A DNA stretch of 38,737 nucleotides from JAQIBY01 sp034658655 (GTDB lineage Bacteria; Bacteroidota; Bacteroidia; Bacteroidales; ML635J-15), in contig JAYEFQ010000109.1 in assembly GCA_034658655.1 (NCBI GenBank), positions 1-38,737 on the forward strand. The letters are read 5' to 3'. Of this stretch, positions 1 through 5,667 are shown in pieces. Position 1 is the first letter of the stretch; the number at the start of each line of letters is the position of its first letter. A program made the position numbers and the translations under genes. The notes under the pieces are model-generated. The model worked only from the letters and a program-made list of their open reading frames with translations, was not told where the DNA came from and did not search any database.

Positions 1-98
1 AGCTTATGTTTGATATGATAATGTTAAAGTGATGAAATTAAACAAATAGATGAGACTATTTGTTGTAAATGCTATAAATAAAAATGAATTTTAACTTT

Positions 99-106
99 TA
101 AATTTG
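99..106 (+). promoter_or_regulatory. -7 promoter box of the LytTR regulator gene
   Basis: TAAATTTG matches the Bacteroidota -7 consensus TAnnTTTG exactly. No clear TTTG lies 19-21 bases upstream. The ATG at 113 begins six bases after the box, so transcription should start at or very near the start codon. Confidence 0.55.
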
Positions 107-112
107 GATTAT

Positions 113-826
113 ATGAATTGTATTGTAGTAGATGATGAAGCTCTTGCAAGAGAAGCAATTAAATTGAACATTAAGGAACTTCCTAATGTTGAATTACTGG
201 GTAGTTTTGACAACGCCCTAAAAGCAAATGAATTTTTGCGTGAAAATGATGTTGATTTAATGTTTTTAGACATCGAATTGCCAGGTTTGTCAGGTTTGGA
301 TTTTATTAAGAGTCTTAAACACGCTCCACATGTTATTCTTACAACTGCCTTCCCACAATATGCTGTAGAAGCTTTTGAATTAGACGTTGTGGACTATCTG
401 TTGAAACCTATCAAGATGGAACGCTTCCTAAAAGCAATCAACAAAGTTGAAGCATTGCTGAGGACAAATGATGAGCCAGCAGCTCTGGATTTTAATAACG
501 ATTTCATTTTTGTGAAATCAGAACGTAAATACATTAAATTAAACTATAATGATATTTACTTCATCGAAGGTTTGAAAGATTATGTAATTCTTCATGCTAA
601 CAAAGGACGGTACATGACAGCTATGAATGTGAAAACAATTCATGGTAAATTACCTAGCGCTGTTTTCTTCCGTACCAGTAAATCATACATCATTAATGTA
701 AATCATATTGATGAGATTGATGGCGAAGATGTTATTGTTGAAGATACAAGAATTCCAATAGGACGTTCTTATCGTGAAAGATTCCTGTCAACATTTGTTA
801 ACAAACGCTTAGTTCGCCGTCATTAA
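113..826 (+). CDS. LytTR-family response regulator
   Basis: Cytoplasmic response regulator that takes a phosphoryl group on its receiver domain and binds DNA. Residues ~1-120 are the receiver, with acidic pair D7/D8, acceptor D53 in FLDIELPG, and the conserved TTAF and LLKPI segments. Residues ~135-235 are a LytTR DNA-binding domain (FVKSERKYIKL, then FFRTSKSYIINVNHI). An in-frame TTG at 104 lies inside the TAAATTTG promoter box, so ATG 113 is the better start. Only two bases separate its stop from the Hpt gene at 829, so the two are almost certainly co-transcribed and may belong to one phosphorelay. No membrane kinase of the usual LytS-like partner type is visible; one could lie left of the window. 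Family assignment is very safe; target genes are unknown. Confidence 0.95.
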   Translation: MNCIVVDDEALAREAIKLNIKELPNVELLGSFDNALKANEFLRENDVDLMFLDIELPGLSGLDFIKSLKHAPHVILTTAFPQYAVEAFELDVVDYLLKPIKMERFLKAINKVEALLRTNDEPAALDFNNDFIFVKSERKYIKLNYNDIYFIEGLKDYVILHANKGRYMTAMNVKTIHGKLPSAVFFRTSKSYIINVNHIDEIDGEDVIVEDTRIPIGRSYRERFLSTFVNKRLVRRH

Positions 827-828
827 TT

Positions 829-1176
829 ATGGTAAAAAAGTTTGAAGTTAATTTGTTGAACAAAAGAACGGGATACGATCCTGTTCTTTTGAAAGAAATG
901 TTTTTGGTGTTTAAAGAAAAATATCAGGAATATTTTGATTTATTAGAAATGCGTTTTAATAATAATGATTGGGTTGGAGTGAGTGAAATTGCTCACAGAG
1001 CCAAATCGTCAGTTGCTATTATGGGAATGGAAACCATTAGTGAGCGCTTTAATGTGATAGAAACAGTAACTGCTGATGGAACAAGTTTTCCTGATTTTGA
1101 AAATCAAATTAATCAGTTACATGATGATGTGAAAATTGCTATTCAACAAATTGAAGATTATATTCAAATACTTTAA
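829..1176 (+). CDS. Hpt-domain histidine phosphotransfer protein
   Basis: Small single-domain histidine phosphotransfer protein, 115 residues, which would shuttle a phosphoryl group between a hybrid kinase and a response regulator. The Hpt signature HRAKSS is present with the phosphorylatable His at residue 56, in a protein predicted to be mainly helical. There is no signal peptide or membrane segment, so it acts in the cytoplasm. It follows the LytTR regulator by two bases and is followed by a strong hairpin terminator at 1195-1222, giving a two-gene operon. The multi-PAS hybrid kinase at 5668-8466, which ends in a receiver domain, is the kind of partner an Hpt protein needs, but nothing in the sequence proves that link. 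Confidence 0.9.
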   Translation: MVKKFEVNLLNKRTGYDPVLLKEMFLVFKEKYQEYFDLLEMRFNNNDWVGVSEIAHRAKSSVAIMGMETISERFNVIETVTADGTSFPDFENQINQLHDDVKIAIQQIEDYIQIL

Positions 1177-1194
1177 TTTGAAAAAATGATATAA

Positions 1195-1222
1195 AAAAGG
1201 CGAACCGTTTGGCTCGCCTTTT
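1195..1222. terminator. bidirectional hairpin terminator
   Basis: Perfect 9-bp arms, AAAAGGCGA and TCGCCTTTT (1195-1203 and 1214-1222), extended inward past one mismatch by CC/GG around a GTTT loop. A-rich and T-rich flanks give a T-tract on either strand. It lies between convergent genes and can end both the LytTR-Hpt operon and the leftward operon that stops at 1246. Confidence 0.9.
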
Positions 1223-1245
1223 ATATATATATACGATTGTTAATA

Positions 1246-1767
1246 TTATTCTTCCCCTTTGCAAACACAAGTTTTACATGAAGTTGCTGCAAGCGTGAAG
1301 GTTTTTTGATTTGCATTTTCATGTTGCTCATCTTCAATATGATCTTCTTCTGCAATGTCGTCATGGTTGTGCTCAACCTCACCCATTACAATGTTACCTG
1401 TAACAACTAGTTTTTTACCAACTAAGTCTTCAGAGAAAACATCCTCGGTGGTAACAACCATTACATCTTCACTATTTTCAGCAGTCAAGAATAAACGTTG
1501 TCCACTGTGAACACAGACATGAGTTGCTTTTCCACATACTTTAATTTCTTGGTCTGTCATTTCTTTAAAATTTGCCAATACATCATCAACGGTTTTTGTT
1601 CCGTCACAATTTTCAACATGTTCTTGACAACAACCTGCTTCTGCTTCAGCTTCTTCAGTTTGTTCTGTTTTTTCCTGATTTTCTTCATCAGTGTTAGTTT
1701 CAGCATTTTGACAACTGAATGCGAAAAATGCGACCATGGTAATTAATCCAAAAATAGTTCTTTTCAT
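1246..1767 (-). CDS. His/Cys-rich lipoprotein, possible OB-fold metal-binding protein
   Basis: Predicted lipoprotein of 173 residues. The signal peptide ends in a lipobox with Cys19 (FAFSC), followed by an acidic low-complexity linker rich in Glu (residues ~22-45). The core (~60-130) holds an alternating beta pattern with VCGKATHVCVHSGQRLFL and KKLVVTGNIVMGEV, which looks like a small OB-type barrel; this is inference. Metal-ligand residues are unusually dense: GCCQEHVENC, CVH, a His/Asp/Glu stretch near EHNHDDIAEEDH and EDEQHEN, and a CKTCVCKG tail. This suggests binding of a soft or transition metal at the cell surface. It is the last gene of the leftward operon, 26 bases after the preceding gene, and is followed by the 1195-1222 terminator. 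Function unproven. Confidence 0.75.
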   Translation of the reverse strand: MKRTIFGLITMVAFFAFSCQNAETNTDEENQEKTEQTEEAEAEAGCCQEHVENCDGTKTVDDVLANFKEMTDQEIKVCGKATHVCVHSGQRLFLTAENSEDVMVVTTEDVFSEDLVGKKLVVTGNIVMGEVEHNHDDIAEEDHIEDEQHENANQKTFTLAATSCKTCVCKGEE

Positions 1768-1793
1768 AATATCTATTTGTTTTAGTTAATATT

Positions 1794-2216
1794 TTATTCA
1801 TTTTCTTTCAAAGGTGTTACTTCAAAAAACAAAAACTCCCAATCAAATTTCTCAGATTCAAGCTTTTTGTTAGGAATATCAGGACTTTCAAAATAAAATC
1901 CGTTTAATTTTCCCGAAAGGGCTTTTCCTGCTTTAATCTCGGTCTCTAATGTTCCACTTTGAAATTTCACAATGTGATCTAATAAATAAACCAGCTCAAA
2001 TTTAATTGCTACTTTAGAGTCATTGGTGTTTTTCATTTTAAAGCGCAATTGCTTGGGAGAGGATTTTTTCCACCATTTTGATTTTGCCCATTTATAGGAA
2101 ATTCCAACTCCGTCAATGGTTTCGTAATCATTTTTATACCCAAACTGGGCATTGGCAGTGCTATTGATAAAAGCAAGTACTATGAATATTATAATTATTT
2201 TTTGTAATATTTTCAT
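1794..2216 (-). CDS. small secreted protein, function unknown
   Basis: A 140-residue protein not recognised from any family. Residues 1-23 look like a Sec signal peptide (basic MKILQK, a hydrophobic IIIIFIVLAF core, then ANAQ as a likely cleavage site). The mature part is basic and aromatic near the start (KWAKSKWWKK) and then shows alternating beta-strand patterns (QLRFKMKNTND, VAIKFELVYLLDHIVKF, LSGKLNGFYF), suggesting a small beta-sandwich in the periplasm or outside. Its ATG overlaps the serpin stop by four bases (2213-2216), so translation is coupled to the serpin and the two products may act together. There are no cysteines in the mature part. Confidence 0.75.
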   Translation of the reverse strand: MKILQKIIIIFIVLAFINSTANAQFGYKNDYETIDGVGISYKWAKSKWWKKSSPKQLRFKMKNTNDSKVAIKFELVYLLDHIVKFQSGTLETEIKAGKALSGKLNGFYFESPDIPNKKLESEKFDWEFLFFEVTPLKENE

Positions 2217-3403
2217 TTTGACAAAATTAATGGATTTTCTAATATACCAGCGAATAAAATGCTTCCTAATTTGTTTTCTTTAATAATAAATATAAATGGA
2301 CGATCTGCAATGAACTCAGGAACCACTTTTTGCTGCTTCTCACGAACGACTACGGCTGTTGCTGCACTAGCTTCTGTTCCTTCTTCATTAACATCAATAA
2401 CTGCCTGATGGATTACTTCATCAATCATTAAATTCAGCTTTCCATTCATTCCTTTGAAATTAGCATCTTGCGTAAAAGCACGTTGCATGCCCATTTTCAT
2501 GAGTTGTTTTTTCATTTGGGTACGTGATGATAAATTGAATTTTGGAATACCAATCCGCAATTTTTCTTTTTTCATGCTTTGACAGATTTCATTAAATGAA
2601 TCACCATTAAATGAATCAAGTAAACTTGCAATATCAGAATCTTCATTTGGTAATAAAATATACATACTTGATAATTCAGATTGATATGGCAATTCAATGG
2701 CAGTATAGTTTTCGTTTTGCATCCAAGCATATTCTCCTTCATTGTGCATGAATTCGCATGATTTGCTTTTGTCGCCATCAAAAGCACGCTTTTTAGTCAT
2801 TTTTGAAGGAAATTCTTGTTGCCATTTTGCATTAAAATAAATTGCATTGATAAGCACTAATCGTGTTTGGTCATTAACATCACTTTTGCGAATCAGCTTT
2901 CTGATTTTTCGCTTGGTTTTATTTTCAACCCAAGCATTCATTTGCTTACGGGCATCTTCGCGACTTAGTGTATTTCTAAAATCAACAGCTTTTATTTTTG
3001 CTTTATAGGTTTCAATAGATTTAATGTACTCGGGTAAAAAATGGAAATCCTTTTGTATCCAGGCAGCATTGGCTGAATAAAATAGGGGAGTTTTAATTTG
3101 TTTAAAATATTCGATATACGATGTCCAAGCATCATGATTATTATTATCATTTCTATGGAAATGCATCACTTTTGCCATTTCCCACTTTGTTCTCCATTTG
3201 GCACCATCATATGCCATTGATAAAGCGATGGATATTGACTGCGGACTAAATATTTGATTTTCATTTTTCTGATACGATTCACGCATCCAATCAAAACAAA
3301 ATGCATTGTTGCCTTCAACTGCTTTGTGCATTGCTTTGTCTTGTGCATGCAATGAAACAGACAAAATTAATCCGACAGTTATAAATACTAAAAAATGTTT
3401 CAT
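2213..3403 (-). CDS. secreted serpin-family protease inhibitor
   Basis: Serpin of 396 residues, the normal length for a single inhibitory serpin domain plus a signal peptide (MKHFLVFITVGLILSVSLHAQ). Serpin landmarks are present: NAIYFNAKWQQEF, YQSELSSMYILLP, and a hinge and reactive-centre loop beginning at about residue 340 with EEGTEASAAT. The small, Ala-rich hinge is that of an inhibitory serpin able to insert its loop. The scissile region is rich in basic residues (VVVREKQQK), so trypsin-like proteases are plausible targets; the loop is about two residues longer than in alpha-1-antitrypsin, so P1 could be Lys or Gln. The RPFIF and SILFAGILENP closing strands are intact. It lies two bases after pyrI and overlaps the next gene by four bases, an odd operon for a serpin. 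Confidence 0.93.
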   Translation of the reverse strand: MKHFLVFITVGLILSVSLHAQDKAMHKAVEGNNAFCFDWMRESYQKNENQIFSPQSISIALSMAYDGAKWRTKWEMAKVMHFHRNDNNNHDAWTSYIEYFKQIKTPLFYSANAAWIQKDFHFLPEYIKSIETYKAKIKAVDFRNTLSREDARKQMNAWVENKTKRKIRKLIRKSDVNDQTRLVLINAIYFNAKWQQEFPSKMTKKRAFDGDKSKSCEFMHNEGEYAWMQNENYTAIELPYQSELSSMYILLPNEDSDIASLLDSFNGDSFNEICQSMKKEKLRIGIPKFNLSSRTQMKKQLMKMGMQRAFTQDANFKGMNGKLNLMIDEVIHQAVIDVNEEGTEASAATAVVVREKQQKVVPEFIADRPFIFIIKENKLGSILFAGILENPLILSK

Positions 3404-3405
3404 AA

Positions 3406-3867
3406 TTATATGGTTTCAAAGTGCTCTTGGTCAGTATGCTTTTCGCAATAATGACATTTCAACTGCAATTTGTCCTTTTTTTCAACAACTGCAAATTTTG
3501 TTTTCATTTTTTCATTATTGGTAATGCATTTTGGATTCATACACTTAAATATTCCCATGATATTTTCGGGTATTTCAACCTTTTGTTTGTCTGAAACTTT
3601 ATAATCTTTAATAATATTAATTCGAGCAGTTGGAGCAATTAGTGCAATTTTATTAATATCCTCAACTGAAAAATATTTATTTGCAATTTTAACAATCCCT
3701 TTTTTGCCTAGTCGCTTGCTATCAAGATTGTTGCCAATGGTAATTGTTGTATTCATGGTTTCAATCTGCATAATAGAAATCACTTTAAATAAACTTTCTG
3801 CCGGTATGTGGTCGATTACTGTGCCATTTTCAATAGCTGAAACAGTAAGTTCTTTGCGTTTTTTCAT
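3406..3867 (-). CDS. pyrI: aspartate carbamoyltransferase regulatory chain
   Basis: Regulatory subunit of aspartate transcarbamoylase, which binds nucleotide effectors and ties catalytic trimers into the holoenzyme. The N-terminal allosteric domain (residues ~8-95) contains the conserved GTVIDHIPA segment and the NLDSKRLGKKGIVKI stretch. The C-terminal domain carries four zinc-binding cysteines, C109 and C114 (CMNPKC), then C138 and C141 (CHYC). Length of 153 residues matches E. coli PyrI. It starts four bases after pyrB, the usual pyrBI order, and is followed after two bases by the serpin gene. Feedback control of pyrimidine synthesis at the enzyme level is expected from the family. Confidence 0.97.
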   Translation of the reverse strand: MKKRKELTVSAIENGTVIDHIPAESLFKVISIMQIETMNTTITIGNNLDSKRLGKKGIVKIANKYFSVEDINKIALIAPTARINIIKDYKVSDKQKVEIPENIMGIFKCMNPKCITNNEKMKTKFAVVEKKDKLQLKCHYCEKHTDQEHFETI

Positions 3868-3871
3868 GATT

Positions 3872-4783
3872 TTATTTTTTAAGTCCGAGAATTAAACTCA
3901 TAATTGCCATACGTGTATAAACACCATTAAGCGCTTGTGGGAAATAATATGCACGAGGATCATCATCCACATTAGTATCAATTTCATTGACACGTGGTAG
4001 AGGATGAAGTATTTTCATATTTGGCTTCGTGTTTATAAGCATTTCACGCTTTAGTACATAAGCATTTTTTACTTTTTCATATTCCATTGGGTCGGAAAAG
4101 CGTTCTTTTTGTACGCGAGTAACATACATAATGTCTGCTTCGCTAATGATATCCGTAAATTCCTGATGTTCATAGTATTTAATGCCTTTTGAGTCAAGAT
4201 AGTCTTTGTATTCTTCTGGCATTTTAAGATTTTCTGGTGAAATGAAATTAAAAATCGGATTAAAGTGAGACATTGCTATCAATAAGGAATGTACTGTTCT
4301 TCCGTATTTCAAATCGCCAACGAGGAAAATATTTAGATTTTCAAGTGTCCCTTGTGTTTTCTTGATTGAAAATAAATCTAAAAGACACTGAGTGGGATGT
4401 TGATTTGCGCCATCACCGGCATTAATAACTGGTACCGATGCAACTTCACTTGCATATCTAGCACTGCCTTCAATGGGATGTCGCATAATGATAAGATCAC
4501 TATACTGACTGACAGTTTTAATTGTATCAGACAGGCTTTCTCCTTTTGATACGCTAGTGCTTGCGGTTTCAGAAAAACCAATAATTTTACCACCGAGCCG
4601 GGCTATAGCCGATTCAAAACTTAAGCGTGTCCTTGTGGATGGCTCAAAAAAAAGAGAAGCAACTACATGTTTCTCTAATAGGTTTTGATTGGGATTTTTC
4701 TCGAAAGCTTCGGCTAACTCCAAAATGCGATAATAATCCCCCGGGGAGTAATCATTAATCGAAATCAAACTTTTATTTTTCAT
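3872..4783 (-). CDS. pyrB: aspartate carbamoyltransferase catalytic chain
   Basis: Catalytic subunit of aspartate transcarbamoylase, joining carbamoyl phosphate and aspartate to give N-carbamoyl-aspartate, the first committed step of pyrimidine synthesis. The carbamoyl-phosphate loop FFEPSTRTRLSFE (S49-T-R-T-R53) is intact. Further family motifs are GGKIIGF, MRHPIEG, NAGDGANQHPTQCLLD, GDLKYGRTVHSL and HPLPRVNEI. Length of 303 residues is normal. It is the second gene of the leftward operon, 17 bases after the FKBP gene and four bases before pyrI. No leader peptide or pyrimidine attenuator is visible directly upstream, so transcription probably comes from the promoter before the FKBP gene. Confidence 0.98.
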   Translation of the reverse strand: MKNKSLISINDYSPGDYYRILELAEAFEKNPNQNLLEKHVVASLFFEPSTRTRLSFESAIARLGGKIIGFSETASTSVSKGESLSDTIKTVSQYSDLIIMRHPIEGSARYASEVASVPVINAGDGANQHPTQCLLDLFSIKKTQGTLENLNIFLVGDLKYGRTVHSLLIAMSHFNPIFNFISPENLKMPEEYKDYLDSKGIKYYEHQEFTDIISEADIMYVTRVQKERFSDPMEYEKVKNAYVLKREMLINTKPNMKILHPLPRVNEIDTNVDDDPRAYYFPQALNGVYTRMAIMSLILGLKK

Positions 4784-4800
4784 ACTTAGTTATTAGTGGT

Positions 4801-5505
4801 TTATTTAACGATTTCAATCAGTTCAATTTCGAAAATAAGCGTTTCATATGGGCCAATTGCATTACCTGCGCCACGCTCTCCGTATGCTAGATCGTAAGGG
4901 ATATATAATTTCCATTTTGATCCGACAGGCATCATTTGTAATGCTTCAACCCAACCTTTAATTACTCCATTCACTGGAAATTCAGCAGGTTTTCTACGTT
5001 CTACTGAGGAGTCGAACACTGTTCCATCAAGTAATGTTCCGTGATAATGTGTTTTAACCACATTTTCAGCAGTTGGAATTTCTCCATTACCTTCTGTTAA
5101 AATTTCATATTGCAAACCGGAGTTTGTTACTGTCACTTCATCACGTTTTGCATTTTTCTCTAAAAATGCTTCGCCTTCAGTAATTTTTCCGGCACTACCT
5201 GATTTAGCAGCTTCTTGTATAAATTCACCAACGACTTTGTTTCCTTCTTGTAAATCAATTAAGAGTTCTTCACTCTCCATTTGAGCTTCCATTGCAGCAA
5301 ACATAATGTCTAACTCAAGTTTGTCTGCAAGCTTTTGTTTTTTGAAATTGTCAGCAATTTGGATACCAATTATCCAAGATGCCGAGTCGGCTTTACTTGT
5401 TAATTCAATACTTTCATCTTGTGATGATTTTTCACTTGTCGAGCAAGAAAAGAATAAAATTGTACTTAATAAAATAATTGCGGGAAGGATAAATAATTTG
5501 TTCAT
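4801..5505 (-). CDS. FKBP-type peptidyl-prolyl isomerase lipoprotein
   Basis: Peptidyl-prolyl cis-trans isomerase of 234 residues, anchored as a lipoprotein (lipobox Cys21 in STILFFSC) and so acting in the periplasm or at the outer membrane. Residues ~37-130 form a helical dimerisation region like the FKBP_N domain of FkpA/Mip. Residues ~145-233 are the FKBP catalytic domain with the VKTHYHGTLLDGTVFDSS, GVIKGWVEALQMMPVGSKWKLYIP and LAYGERGAG segments, and the closing LIFEIELIEI strand. It is the first gene of the leftward operon ending at 1246. Its link to the downstream pyrBI genes is positional only; folding help for the co-transcribed secreted serpin would be a reasonable inference. Confidence 0.93.
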   Translation of the reverse strand: MNKLFILPAIILLSTILFFSCSTSEKSSQDESIELTSKADSASWIIGIQIADNFKKQKLADKLELDIMFAAMEAQMESEELLIDLQEGNKVVGEFIQEAAKSGSAGKITEGEAFLEKNAKRDEVTVTNSGLQYEILTEGNGEIPTAENVVKTHYHGTLLDGTVFDSSVERRKPAEFPVNGVIKGWVEALQMMPVGSKWKLYIPYDLAYGERGAGNAIGPYETLIFEIELIEIVK

Positions 5506-5528
5506 AAATAATATTTTTAAAATTTATG

Positions 5529-5560
5529 CGAATTAAATCTTTTATTTTTTCTTTGGCAAA
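5529..5560 (-). promoter_or_regulatory. candidate promoter of the FKBP-pyrBI-serpin operon
   Basis: On the minus strand a TTTG (5557-5560) lies 20 bases before TTAATTCG (5529-5536), which matches TAnnTTTG at six of eight positions. The spacing is right and the ATG at 5505 follows about 24 bases after the box. The -7 box is imperfect, hence the modest confidence. Confidence 0.4.
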
Positions 5561-5643
5561 CCTTTTTACTAACAATTTGATTTTTTTTTTCACAACAAGC
5601 TGAATTTCTTTAAACTTAACTTCTTATATCGTTAATAAATATT

Positions 5644-5651
5644 TATCTTTA
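5644..5651 (+). promoter_or_regulatory. candidate -7 box of the hybrid kinase gene
   Basis: TATCTTTA matches seven of eight positions of TAnnTTTG. No TTTG is seen 19-21 bases upstream. It precedes the first possible TTG start (5668) by 16 bases. Confidence 0.4.
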
Positions 5652-5667
5652 TTCATAATTATAAAAT

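Noticed and set aside
104..112. TTG start for the LytTR regulator
   Set aside because: The TTG is part of the TAAATTTG promoter box, so it would lie upstream of the transcript start.
1498..1746. 82-codon plus-strand frame opposite the lipoprotein gene
   Set aside because: Cys/Phe-rich antisense of the Glu/His-rich lipoprotein; composition is an artefact of the other strand.
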